Below, in pieces: positions 26,023 to 34,794 of a stretch of 64,000 bases of DNA. The first letter of the stretch is position 1; every line of letters begins with the position of its first letter. The notes beneath the pieces are model-generated. The model was not told the origin of the DNA. It searched no databases and saw nothing but the letters and a program-made list of their open reading frames with translations. The translations under genes were made by a program, and so were the position numbers. Origin of the DNA: JANQOH01 sp965200095 (lineage in GTDB: Bacteria; Pseudomonadota; Alphaproteobacteria; UBA7887); contig OZ241350.1 in NCBI GenBank assembly GCA_965200095.1, positions 2,852,001 to 2,916,000 on the forward strand, read 5' to 3'.

Positions 26023-26206
26023 GGGGGCCTCCGTCGGCTGTTTCGTCACACCAAACAGCTTCGGAGACCCCCGCCCCGCCTGCAAGCCCCGCGTCTCACA
26101 TGTGTCCGAACCAGATCAGGCAATCGCAACATTTGCAGGACGGCGCCCCGCCCCCTATGCTCCGCCGTCGTCCGCCCCGTCGCGCGGACGGCGAACGGAG
26201 ACCGGC

Positions 26207-26755
26207 ATGGACCCGGACCTGGCAGGCTTCATCGGCCTTGCGGCATTGATGGTGACGCTCGTAGCGTGGCTGCGCATCGACATGGGCGGCCGCATGGACC
26301 GCCTCGACGAACGCATGGACCGCATCGAGGCGACGCTGACCGAACACGGCGAACGCCTGGCGCGCATCGAGGCTGTGCAAACCGAACAGGGCGAACGCCT
26401 GACGCGCGTCGAGGCGACGCAAGCCGAACACGGCGAACGCCTGATACGCATCGAGGCTGTGCAAACCGAACAGGGCGAACGCCTGACGCGCGTCGAGGCG
26501 ACGCAAGCCGAACACGGCGCAATGCTGTCGGCGCACGGCGAACGCCTGATGCGCATCGAAGCCGCGCAGAACGAGTTGCGCGAGCGCATGGACGGACTGG
26601 ACGCCGAACTGCGCGCCGAACTGCACGCGGCGCGCGCCGACCTGTCGCGCATCAACGAACGCATGGCGCGCACCGAAGGCACAGTGGCCGGCGCCCTCGG
26701 ACGCCCCTTCCCCGAACTCACGATGCGCCCCGCCGACGCCGCAGCCGCCGAATAG
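26207..26755 (+). CDS. Small membrane coiled-coil protein, copy 1
   Basis: 182 residues. One N-terminal transmembrane helix (DLAGFIGLAALMVTLVAWL) is followed by a coiled coil of 14-residue units (EHGERLARIEAVQT, EQGERLTRVEATQA) that form an 84-bp DNA repeat between about 26350 and 26520. The rest (NELRERMDGLDAELRAELHA, then RINERMARTEG) is shared with the next gene. The ATG at 26207 follows CGGAGA. The design resembles phage or prophage coiled-coil orphans and Bdr-like proteins; the function is unknown. Confidence 0.72.
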   Translation: MDPDLAGFIGLAALMVTLVAWLRIDMGGRMDRLDERMDRIEATLTEHGERLARIEAVQTEQGERLTRVEATQAEHGERLIRIEAVQTEQGERLTRVEATQAEHGAMLSAHGERLMRIEAAQNELRERMDGLDAELRAELHAARADLSRINERMARTEGTVAGALGRPFPELTMRPADAAAAE

Positions 26756-26851
26756 CCCCGCGCCGCCCGGCAACAAGTTGCGGGACGACGCCCCGCCCCC
26801 TATGCTCCGCCGTCGTCCGCCCCGTCGCGCGGGCTGCGAACGGAGACCGGC

Positions 26852-27190
26852 ATGGACCCGGACCTGGCAGGCTTCATCGGCCTTGCGGCGTTGATGGTGA
26901 CGCTCGTGGCGTGGCTGCGCATCGACATGAACGGGCGCATGGACCGCCTCGAGGCGACGCTGGCCGAACACGGCGAACGCCTGGCGCGCATCGAGACCGC
27001 GCAGAACGAGTTGCGCGAGCGTATGGACGGACTGGACGCCGAACTGCGCGCCGAACTGCACGCGGCGCGGGCCGACCTGTCGCGCATCAACGAACGCATG
27101 GCGCGCACCGAAGGCACCGTGGCCGGCGCCCTCGGACGCCCCTTCCCCGAACTCGCGATGCGCCCGGCCGACGCCGCAGCCGCCGAATAG
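26852..27190 (+). CDS. Small membrane coiled-coil protein, copy 2 (repeat-contracted)
   Basis: A 112-residue tandem duplicate of the previous gene. It is nearly identical at both ends (MDPDLAGFIGLAALMVTLVA; MRPADAAAAE) but lacks about 70 residues of internal heptad units. About 80 bp of upstream sequence (ACGCCCCGCCCCCTATGCTC) is duplicated with it, so each copy probably has its own promoter. The two differ mainly in coiled-coil length, which points to recombination between the internal repeats. Confidence 0.72.
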   Translation: MDPDLAGFIGLAALMVTLVAWLRIDMNGRMDRLEATLAEHGERLARIETAQNELRERMDGLDAELRAELHAARADLSRINERMARTEGTVAGALGRPFPELAMRPADAAAAE

Positions 27191-27239
27191 TCCCGCGCCG
27201 CCCGCAACAGTGTCGAGAACAATCGGAATTGACCGGTTT

Positions 27240-28025
27240 AGGCTCAGGACTCATAACCGGAATATGACGGTTGCGGCGATGCAGATGGCGCTGAAGAAGG
27301 TGTGCGCGCAGCGGTTGCTTGTAAAGCCCGGCATCGCAGGCGACCGGCTTCTTGCGGTGCGCCCGTCCGGGGATGCAGGGGGCGATCCCGCGTCCCTCCA
27401 GGGCTTCGCGGAAGCGGTCGCTGTCGTAGCCCTTGTCGCCAATCGGGACATTCGCGTCCGGCGGCAAGGCATTGAACATCATCGCGGCGCCGCGATGGTC
27501 GCTGACCTGCCCTTCGGTCAGCAGCATGATCGGGGGCTTGCCGTCGCCGTCGCAGACCGCGTGCAGTTTCGAGTTGAGGCCGCCCCGGGTGCGTCCGATA
27601 CAGCGCGAAAGAGCCCCTTTTTTAGCAGACTGGCTGCGGTGCGGTGGGCCTTCAGATGGGTGGCGTCGATTATCGCTGTCCCCGTTGCCCGGCCCTCCGC
27701 CGCCAGGGCCGCGAAGATGTGGTTGAACACGCCGGCCTCGCTCCACCGCACGAAGCGGTTGTAGAGGGTCTTGTGGGGACCGTATTCGGAGGGCGCGTGA
27801 CGCCGGATGAGGCCGTATCGGATCACATGGATGATGCCGGAGATGACGCGCCGGTCATCGACCCGGGGCACGCCGCGGACCTTGTTGGGCAGCAGCGGCC
27901 GGATGCGATCAAATTGGGTCTCGGAGAGCCAGACTTGGTGGTCGGACATGGTGCACCCCCTGTATCTGGTGGCAGCACACCACACATCCTAACCCAACGC
28001 AACCCCCTTTATGGGTCCTGAGCCT
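27240..28025 (-). mobile_element. IS5-family (IS427-like) element IS-A, internally deleted
   Basis: Ends AGGCTCAGGACTCATAA and (complement of the right end) AGGCTCAGGACCCATAAA. It is 786 bp against 851 bp for the intact copies, the difference being one 65-bp deletion after about 27309. Confidence 0.92.
27251..27949 (-). pseudogene. IS5-family transposase, inactivated by a 65-bp deletion
   Basis: OrfA (MSDHQVWLSETQFDRIRPLL, with D in IIDATHLKAH) and the A6G slippery site are intact. The OrfB part, however, loses the segment coding for RNLVERMFGRLKDWRRIATR, which contains the catalytic Glu, and changes frame after AGLYKQ. The product cannot be catalytic. Confidence 0.9.
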
Positions 28026-28027
28026 AG

Positions 28028-29002
28028 CAAGATCGGTCGGCCGCGGACTGGCTGCGCGAACTGGGCGGGGAGCGAATCTATCGGGTGGTGTGGGAGCCGC
28101 TTTTGCGCGGCAAATTTGGCGATCTGGCAGAGGACGTGGCGGCTGTCTGGTTCTGGAACAAGATCAAACTACGCGGTGGGAGCCGCGGCGGAGGCGGGTC
28201 TGAACGCCTCGCTTATTATCGGGGCGGCTTCGCGGCCCTTGCCGACGCGCTTGCCGGTGCGATCCGCGCCCAGGGCGGAGAAATCAGGACCGGAACGCCC
28301 GCCGTGGGGCTGAGCGCCGCCGCCGGGCGAGTCACGGGAATTGCTATCCCCGGATCGGTGCTGGCTGTCGACGGGGCGATCATGACGCCGGCGCTGCCTA
28401 TCGTTGCCGATCTCGTGGCGCCGGACGCGCCGCGCGCGTGGGCGGAGAGCCTGCGGCGCATCCGATACCTCGCCAACCTTTGTGTCGTCCTGGAGCTGGA
28501 CCGCAGTCTCTCGGACATCTACTGGCTGAACGTCAACGATCCCGAGTTCCCATTCGTCGGGGTTATCGAGCATACGAATTTTGAGCCATCCTCGACTTAT
28601 GAGGGCCGGCACGTCGTGTACCTTTCGCGATACTTGGCGGAAAGCGACGCGATGTGGCGAATGTCGGAGCGCGAGGTGATCGCTTTCACGCTCGGACATC
28701 TGCGTCGGATGTTTCCCGACCTGACCGATAAGCATGTTCTGACCGCTCACGTTTGGCGCGCGCGCTACGCACAACCCGTGGTGGATCGGGGCTACCGTCG
28801 GCGCATTCCCGGCCGGCGAACCCCGATAGAGAACTTGTATCTGGCGACGATGGCGCAGATCTATCCGCAGGACCGCGGCACTAACTACGCGATCCGGCAA
28901 GGCCGGGACGCCGCCCGCGAACTCGCAGAGGCCTTGGGCGCCGGTTTTCACGGCAACCATCGCACCGGAAGGGATTCGAGTGTCTCCCGCAACAGGGTTT
29001 GA
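28028..29002 (+). pseudogene. FAD-dependent oxidoreductase, 5'-truncated, copy 1
   Basis: The frame starts abruptly at the IS-A boundary, where a TAG formed by the IS end precedes it, and runs 324 codons to 29002. The N-terminal FAD-binding motif is missing. What remains matches the C-terminal two thirds of amine-oxidase/protoporphyrinogen-oxidase-like NAD(P)/FAD enzymes: RIYRVVWEPLLRGKFGD, YYRGGFAALADALAGAIRAQGGEI, IENLYLATMAQIYPQDRG and NYAIRQGRDAARELAE. Such genes often sit in polysaccharide loci with GT2 glycosyltransferases, like those found at 34-40 kb. Without its start and FAD site it is probably dead. Confidence 0.85.
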
Positions 29003-29064
29003 ACCGACACCCGCGCTCCGGGTGAAAATATCCACATTTGGGAATCTTGATCGATCCACTGCCT

Positions 29065-29084
29065 TGAGAGGAACTTGCCTCTCA
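29065..29084. terminator. Hairpin between convergent cargo genes, copy 1
   Basis: TGAGAGG-6 nt-CCTCTCA lies between the stop of the FAD fragment and the stop of the fusion gene. It has no clear U tract. The position suggests a bidirectional terminator. Confidence 0.45.
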
Positions 29085-29134
29085 GAGCCGTTTACCGTTC
29101 GCCTGGAGAGCGTTCGTTGCGTTTGCCCGGTGCG

Positions 29135-32100
29135 TCATTTCCCACCGGCGAGGAAATCCACGATCTCTCGCGCCTGGTTTTCGGAAATTCCGGTATTCGG
29201 CATCCGGCTGCCCGGAGCAAATTCCTCCGGGGCTGTCAGAAACGCCACAAGGCTTTCTTTAGTCCAGATTTCGGCAAGATTATCGAACGCGGCCGAAAAA
29301 TCGTAGCCGGCGACCGCGCCGGCGCGACGCCCGACCGCGCCGACAAGGTGAGGACCGACATTGTGCTGCCGGTCGCGCACGCGGTGGCAGCGCGCGCAAT
29401 GGTCGGCGAACAGCGCGGCGCCGCCGGAGACGTCCGCCTCGCCGCCCGGCCCGGCGGGAGGAACCGGGGCGTTCGCCTCCAGTGACGCCCGGTTGCGCAA
29501 CTCCGCCGATGGCGCGCTACAATGCAAAATATAGACATGTCGCGGGTGATAATCCTGGTCCTCGTCGCACGGCGCCTTGGACAAACTCAGAAACGAGACC
29601 GAAACCGAGTTGTCCAACAACGCGATCCGCCCGTCCGGCATGGTGGCGATATCCCGAATCCAGAGTCCGTCGAGTTCTATTCGCTCGACATAAATCACGC
29701 GACTTTCAACCCGCCGGACGCGGAACAGGGAATTTCCTGTCAATGACGCAACAAGGATGTCGTCCTTCCATAGCGGAAGCCGGGCTTCATCGTTAACAGC
29801 GACGGCGCTCACGCCGACCGACGGAAGCCACGAATACGCCGGTAACGTAAATTTTTCATGAGAACCCGCCTGCGCTATGTCGATTCCCTTGGGGACAGTA
29901 TCGCCGTAAGTGAGGCCGTAAGTGACGTAAGGCCACCCGTAATTCCTTCCTTTCTCAAGGACGTTGAGCTCATCGCCCCCGTGGGGGCCGTGTTCGGGCG
30001 CCCACAGACGCCCATCGCGATCGCGCGCGAAACCCTGCGGGTTTCGGAGACCGAGCGCCAGTATCTCCGCACGTCCCGAGGCGATGTCGATGGAGACAAG
30101 CTTGCCGAAATGCGAGCGGAGATCTTGAGACAGCACAGGCGACCGCCCTCGCGTCTCGTTGTCCCACCCATCCCGTCCGTGGTCGCCGATGACGACCAGA
30201 AGACGACCGGCGCCGTCCGTCAAAATTTTACCGCCGGCCTGCTGTCCATGGTGGGGAAATTTCAGACACGGCTCGGCATCGAATACTGTCTTCCAGGACG
30301 GGGACACTGTATACCAATCAAAGATATCTCCAACCTCCCGGCGAATCGTCGTGGACGACAACCTGAACCGGATGCAATCTCCGGCGAAGTAATGGTGGGT
30401 GGCAAAAATCTCCCAACTGTCGGGCGCAACCTGCTTCGCAAGAATATCGGCCACCCGAAAGGGCCACCGATTATGAGTCCATTTTTCGCCTTCGGGATCG
30501 GGGTTGCGGACGTCCCACTTCTGGAACCCTGAATGATTCATTGGGATCGATTCGTGAAGCCTTTCTAACTTGCCGTCGTAGCGCACCACGGCGAGGTCCC
30601 CTTGGGGCAACGCGACCAGCAGATCGTTTCCGAGCGGTTCAATAGCGCCGCCTGTCGTGGCGGACTTGGCGATCGGGACCCGCCAGAGATCGAACGCATA
30701 CAGGTGGGATTGAACCGCCTGTTTGTCCCCTGCCTGCGGCGTGAGGTTTTCGACTGGCGTCGGGGCTTCCGTGGACCGTATGACACTTGCCACCGGTGCT
30801 TCTCCGGTTTCGGAAAATTCTACTCTGACGCTCCAAAGCTTCCCCTTCTTGTCGAATTGTCCCGTTTCGATTATGTCGACATTCCACTCGGGAAGGAGTT
30901 GAGCGGCGACACACCGCCTGCCGTCTTGCGACGCGAAATCGGCACTCCAGAACCCGAAATCGACTCTCTTGCTACCGCGAAGGCGTTCTGTCTCGGTAGC
31001 GAGATCGTCCGCATCGACAGGATAAACATGCAGGAAAAATTTCGATGCCCAATTTATTTCGCCGCACGAATCGTTAACATAGATCAATACATTATCGTCG
31101 TTTTGGTTATCCAGATAGACATCGAAACCGGAGCTTGCAAGAGGAATGGCGTCTTCAAGTGCAGCCTCTACCGCGTCGCCGCGGACGATTTGCTTGGCGA
31201 CCACCGTGCTCATCGGCCAGACCGCAAGGAGCACGGCGCACGCCGCTGCAACCAGCGAGCCGCGCGCTCCCCAAAGCATCTGCGCGACGACTGCCGCGCA
31301 CCCCAGGCACAGGGCGGGGAACAGAAAGAGGTAGCGCGCTGAGCGACTCGGAATGTCGTTCGGAAGTATGAACAATATCCCGGCTGCCAGCATCAATGCG
31401 ATGAACCATGCACATGTCCGGACCGCGGCGAATTCGCCGCGCCGGCGCGCCATAAGCAAGCCGGCCGCCACGGCTACGCCCAGAGCGAGTCCCGACAACT
31501 CGAAGATGATTTCCGCCTGACGCCCCGATACCTCGGGCGTCAGCGCTGCAAATACTTTGACATCCATGTCCACTTGATCCCTTCCTTGCGGCGAAACGGT
31601 CCGGCGTAAATGTCTGGCGGTGTTGTCCGTCAGGCTCTGCACGACGAACCCGCCAGTGAGACCGTGGGGTTCGCCAACCCGGTCATACGCTACGACTTTT
31701 GTTGTCTGACCGAGGGCGAAGACGGCTATAAACCCCGCCGCATAGAGCGCCATACTGCCGACAGCGCGTGGCGCGCCAGATCCCCCCCACTTGAGGGCCG
31801 TCAGCCAGTGTACGACGCCGATCAATGCGACAGCAAGGAAATTATGTCCGTCGAACAGCCATAGATAACACGACACCATGCCAGAGGCGAAACAGAGCGG
31901 CTGCGACAGGCGCGATGTCGCACGCCAGCGGAGCGACAACGCAAGCAGCGCCGCCGCCGCGACGGCTAGCAGATATCCCGGTCCGTTGCTTGCATCCGAA
32001 AAATACGGGACGCCCGAATAGGCGATGCCGAAAACCGTCAGTGGAAACGCTGCCGCCAGCGCCGGCAACCCATGCAACGCGAGCGCCGCGGCGAACGCCA

Positions 32101-32635
32101 GCCAAGCCCCGTAAGTGGCGATTTCGATGAAGCGGCGGTACTCCGGAACCGATAGCCAGTTTAACCCGATGGCGTATAGCGCCCTGCCTCCCCACCAGTA
32201 GCGGGGCTTGAGAAACCCTCCCAAATCGACCTCTGCGTCGGCCGCCGCGCCGGAGGCCCTGGAAACTTCGGGGCAATAATTTTTTTGCGGTGAACGGGAC
32301 TGCAACGTTCTCAGCATCAGCGCGTTCTCCGCGGCGCCGCCTTCGCGGCCGGCAGCGCCGGCCAGTACCGCTGAAGCCATTTCGCAGTACTCGTACGGTG
32401 ATTTCAGTCCCAGCTGGTGGGCAGGGATCTCTTCCGGCGGCGGGGCATCGGCGAACCGTTGTTGAGCGAGCTCATAGGGAATTCCATTGCCCAAATGGTG
32501 TAGCCAGAAGAAGAACACAGTCGTCAGAACGGAGGCAAGCGCGTAGAGCAAAAGCGCCCGCGCGATCCGCCGGATCTTGCGTGGGGCGCCGCCATGCGTA
32601 GCCGAGGAGCTCATTGGGGCCGGTGACGAAGCCAT
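29135..32635 (-). CDS. Polytopic membrane / PQQ sugar-dehydrogenase-like / cytochrome c fusion, copy 1
   Basis: About 1,166 residues from the ATG at 32635; the frame is open into IS-B to 32680. Residues about 20-490 are a multi-helix membrane domain starting FFFWLHHLGNGIPYELAQQRF. About 500-610 is a module with IYVNDSCGEI, FFLHVYPVDADDL, RRCVAAQLLPEWNV, and TGQFDKKGKLW. About 650-1050 is a soluble glucose/aldose-dehydrogenase propeller: HHGQQAGGKILTDGAGRLLV, LGLRNPQGFARDRDGRLW, EHGPHGGDELNVLEKGRNYG. The C-terminus is a class I cytochrome c (CARCH at about 1080-1084, axial Met in GSRMPNTG). Inference: a periplasmic sugar oxidase with built-in electron transfer, anchored to a glycan-locus-type membrane domain. 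I know of no described protein with this order. Confidence 0.82.
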   Translation of the reverse strand: MASSPAPMSSSATHGGAPRKIRRIARALLLYALASVLTTVFFFWLHHLGNGIPYELAQQRFADAPPPEEIPAHQLGLKSPYEYCEMASAVLAGAAGREGGAAENALMLRTLQSRSPQKNYCPEVSRASGAAADAEVDLGGFLKPRYWWGGRALYAIGLNWLSVPEYRRFIEIATYGAWLAFAAALALHGLPALAAAFPLTVFGIAYSGVPYFSDASNGPGYLLAVAAAALLALSLRWRATSRLSQPLCFASGMVSCYLWLFDGHNFLAVALIGVVHWLTALKWGGSGAPRAVGSMALYAAGFIAVFALGQTTKVVAYDRVGEPHGLTGGFVVQSLTDNTARHLRRTVSPQGRDQVDMDVKVFAALTPEVSGRQAEIIFELSGLALGVAVAAGLLMARRRGEFAAVRTCAWFIALMLAAGILFILPNDIPSRSARYLFLFPALCLGCAAVVAQMLWGARGSLVAAACAVLLAVWPMSTVVAKQIVRGDAVEAALEDAIPLASSGFDVYLDNQNDDNVLIYVNDSCGEINWASKFFLHVYPVDADDLATETERLRGSKRVDFGFWSADFASQDGRRCVAAQLLPEWNVDIIETGQFDKKGKLWSVRVEFSETGEAPVASVIRSTEAPTPVENLTPQAGDKQAVQSHLYAFDLWRVPIAKSATTGGAIEPLGNDLLVALPQGDLAVVRYDGKLERLHESIPMNHSGFQKWDVRNPDPEGEKWTHNRWPFRVADILAKQVAPDSWEIFATHHYFAGDCIRFRLSSTTIRREVGDIFDWYTVSPSWKTVFDAEPCLKFPHHGQQAGGKILTDGAGRLLVVIGDHGRDGWDNETRGRSPVLSQDLRSHFGKLVSIDIASGRAEILALGLRNPQGFARDRDGRLWAPEHGPHGGDELNVLEKGRNYGWPYVTYGLTYGDTVPKGIDIAQAGSHEKFTLPAYSWLPSVGVSAVAVNDEARLPLWKDDILVASLTGNSLFRVRRVESRVIYVERIELDGLWIRDIATMPDGRIALLDNSVSVSFLSLSKAPCDEDQDYHPRHVYILHCSAPSAELRNRASLEANAPVPPAGPGGEADVSGGAALFADHCARCHRVRDRQHNVGPHLVGAVGRRAGAVAGYDFSAAFDNLAEIWTKESLVAFLTAPEEFAPGSRMPNTGISENQAREIVDFLAGGK

Positions 32636-32665
32636 GAGAAATCCCGTCGTTTCGTCGTTCGTTTT

Positions 32666-33516
32666 AGGCTCAGGACTCATAACCGGAATATGACGGTTGC
32701 GGCGATGCAGATGGCGCTGAAGAAGGTGTGCGCGCAGCGGTCGTATCGCGTGGCGATGCGTCGCCAGTCCTTGAGCCGACCGAACATGCGCTCGACGAGG
32801 TTGCGTTGCTTGTAAAGCCCGGCATCGCAGGCGACCGGCTTCTTGCGGTGCGCCCGTCCGGGGATGCAGGGGGCGATCCCGCGTCCCTCCAGGGCTTCGC
32901 GGAAGCGGTCGCTGTCGTAGCCCTTGTCGCCAATCAGGACATCGGCGTCCGGCGGCAAGGCATTGAACATCATCGCGGCTCCGCGATGGTCGCTGACCTG
33001 CCCTTCGGTCAGCAGCATGATCAGGGGCTTGCCGTCGCCGTCGCAGACCGCGTGCAGTTTCGAGTTGAGGCCGCCCCGGGTGCGTCCGATACAGCGCGAA
33101 AGAGCCCCTTTTTTAGCAGACTGGCTGCGGTGCGGTGCGCCTTCAGATGGGTGGCGTCGATTATCACCGTCCCCGTTGCCCGGCCCTCCGCCGCCAGGGC
33201 CGCGAAGATGTGGTTGAACACGCCGGCCTCGCTCCACCGCACGAAGCGGTTGTAGAGGGTCTTGTGGGGACCGTATTCGGAGGGCGCGTGACGCCGGATG
33301 AGGCCGTATCGGATCACATGGATGATGCCGGAGATGACGCGCCGGTCATCGACCCGGGGCACGCCGCGGACCTTGTTGGGCAGCAGCGGCCGGATGCGAT
33401 CAAATTGGGTCTCGGAGAGCCAGAACTGGTGGTCGGACATGGTGCACCCCCTGTATCTGGTGGCAGCACACCACACATCCTAACCCAACGCAACCCCCTT
33501 TATGGGTCCTGAGCCT
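32666..33516 (-). mobile_element. IS5-family (IS427-like) element IS-B, intact
   Basis: 851 bp with the same terminal inverted repeats as the other copies. It carries OrfA/OrfB overlapping at a slippery site. It is followed by AGCAAGATC, the same 9 bases that follow IS-A. Confidence 0.93.
32677..33440 (-). CDS. IS5-family transposase made by -1 frameshifting (IS-B)
   Basis: OrfA starts at 33440 (MSDHQFWLSETQF) and contains the first catalytic Asp (IIDATHLKAHR). The heptamer A-AAA-AAG at 33114-33108 allows a -1 shift into OrfB (KKGALSRCIGRTRGG), which has D in IGDKGYDSDRF and E in NLVERMFGRLKDWRR. The total of 764 nt fits a 254-residue fusion after a single -1 step. This is the known expression mode of the IS427 group. 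No disabling change is seen. Confidence 0.92.
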
Positions 33517-33759
33517 AGCAAGATCACGCAAGCGGATACCAATTCATACAAATAGCGACGCGCCGCCGGGACGGACGGTGGGACGACGGCGGAGCGCTCC
33601 GGATATTCGAGAGACAACATGGGCGGAACTCGCTATCTCAAAGCCGTTATGGCGAGGCGCAGACAGCGCCCAGCGACGAGGATTTCCGACATATACTCCC
33701 GGTTGGTCTCGAGATCAACCGTCTGGAGTCGCGGGATCGCAACATGATAAAAATCTCCG

Positions 33760-34794
33760 TCATTTCGCCGAAAAATTGCGAGAAAGCCAATTATCCGGCA
33801 GCCAGTAGCACGCCAACCCGGTGGCGGTGAGGAGTATCCACATAAGCGCATGAACAGTCAACGCGAGCGCGGCTGCCGCCTCTGTCGGGGCTCCGTGGGC
33901 AGAGAGACCCCAGGCGGCGAAGTAGTGGAACGTGCCGAAATGGCCCGGCGCGCCAGGGATTGCCGTGGAGAGCGATCCTGCCGCAAGCGACAACCATGGG
34001 CCGGCCGGTGACAAGGCGCCGAGATCCGCCGCCAAAACCACGAACGCCATGCCCTCGCTGCCCCAGCACGCAACCGAGAACGCGCCGAACGAGAGCATCC
34101 GTGACGGCGAGCGCGCGATGGCCATCGCCTCAACGAAATGTGCTAAGTGCCCAAACGTAGCGTCGATCATCGTGGTCGAGCGAGCAACTGCGCGGCCGCG
34201 GCCCGGCGCGTTCCACCGCACCCGGGCGCCGCGGAGAACCGACGGCATAAGCGCCGCAGCCAGCAGTGCGGCGGCAGCCGCACCCGCGATCCACGCCGCA
34301 GCGACAACGAAGCTGCGGGGGAACACGCCCGCAGGCAGACCAAGGAGACCAAGAAAAAGTATCCCCGACAGAACCGCCACGTCGAGGGCGCGCTCGACAA
34401 TAAGCGTTCCCAGCACCCTCGCGGCCGGAGAACGCAACTGACGCCGGAAGCCCACGCACCTCAGCGCATCGCCGGCGCGCAGTGGCAACACGTTGTTGAA
34501 GGCTATGCTCGCCAGAAACGGGCGCACGCAAGCGCTGAACGGCAGTCTCGGCTCCAAGACGCGCAGCATCCGCCACCAGCGAACGACGCGCAGGGTGTAG
34601 GCGGCCGACACGAAGCTCAGGGCGAGGACGAGCGAGGAAACCGACAGGCAGGAGAGCGCCCGGGCCAGTTCGACAGCATCCACACCGCGCCAGAGCAGCC
34701 AGCCGAACGCCGCCGCGGCCGCCAAACCCACCGCCCCTTTCAGAAATCTCGCGTGCGACCTAAGGGGAGATCGCTCCGTTTCGAGAGGGCGCAT
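33760..34794 (-). CDS. Lysylphosphatidylglycerol-synthase-type flippase domain protein
   Basis: A 344-residue polytopic membrane protein of the UPF0104/LPG-synthase TM family (YbhN-like), without any soluble transferase domain. Landmarks are FGWLLWRGVDAVELARAL, VVRWWRMLRVLEPRLPF, the conserved FNNVLPLRAGDALR, GTLIVERALDVAVL and the loop STAIPGAPGHFGTFHYF. Members are suggested to flip lipids or lipid-linked sugars. It starts within the last 35 bp of the GT2 gene, so the two are coupled. Its position after a polyprenyl-phosphate glycosyltransferase fits moving a lipid-linked sugar across the membrane. Confidence 0.88.
   Translation of the reverse strand: MRPLETERSPLRSHARFLKGAVGLAAAAAFGWLLWRGVDAVELARALSCLSVSSLVLALSFVSAAYTLRVVRWWRMLRVLEPRLPFSACVRPFLASIAFNNVLPLRAGDALRCVGFRRQLRSPAARVLGTLIVERALDVAVLSGILFLGLLGLPAGVFPRSFVVAAAWIAGAAAAALLAAALMPSVLRGARVRWNAPGRGRAVARSTTMIDATFGHLAHFVEAMAIARSPSRMLSFGAFSVACWGSEGMAFVVLAADLGALSPAGPWLSLAAGSLSTAIPGAPGHFGTFHYFAAWGLSAHGAPTEAAAALALTVHALMWILLTATGLACYWLPDNWLSRNFSAK

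Larger units (their letters stand above)
24971..26117 (-). mobile_element. IS481-family insertion sequence
   Basis: The ends form imperfect inverted repeats of about 29 bp: plus-strand ACTGGTTCACGACATATGAG at the left, and at the right (minus strand) TCTGGTTCGGACACATGTGA. One transposase fills the element on the minus strand. Exact end bases and the target duplication are not certain. A decayed relative lies at 40119-40683 and shares the right end (CTCACATGTGTCC). Confidence 0.85.
26123..27190 (+). repeat. Tandem gene duplication including upstream region
   Basis: The block 26123-26755 is repeated as about 26760-27190. Upstream sequence, first helix and C-terminus match closely; the difference is the lost 84-bp internal repeats. 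Confidence 0.8.
27240..33516. mobile_element. Composite transposon, copy 1 (IS-A, cargo, IS-B)
   Basis: Two IS5-family elements in the same orientation (27240-28025 and 32666-33516) flank 4.6 kb of cargo: a 5'-truncated FAD oxidoreductase gene and a long membrane/dehydrogenase/cytochrome fusion gene. The block recurs at 56294-62635 with a constant offset of 29,119 bp from IS-A's right part through IS-B. The only clear differences I see are a 65-bp deletion and a base change in IS-A. The cargo looks visibly less GC-rich than the flanks, suggesting a foreign origin. Confidence 0.9.

Noticed and set aside
26350..26520. 84-bp direct repeats
   Set aside because: Coding repeats of a coiled coil, not a CRISPR or an integron array.
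22225..27267. A plus-strand open frame of about 1,680 codons
   Set aside because: It is antisense to the YcaO cyclodehydratase, part of the SagB gene and the IS481 transposase, and runs through intergenic DNA. It is arginine/alanine-rich and has no domain pattern. It is an artefact of high GC.
28026..28034. AGCAAGATC as a 9-bp target-site duplication of the composite transposon
   Set aside because: It follows IS-A and IS-B on the same (right) side rather than flanking the unit on both outer sides, so it is not a normal duplication.
32636..32680. Start of the fusion protein inside IS-B (MSPEPKTNDETTG)
   Set aside because: The first residues are read from the IS terminal repeat; an ATG at 32635 just outside gives a normal basic head before the first helix. 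An IS-supplied start cannot be fully excluded.
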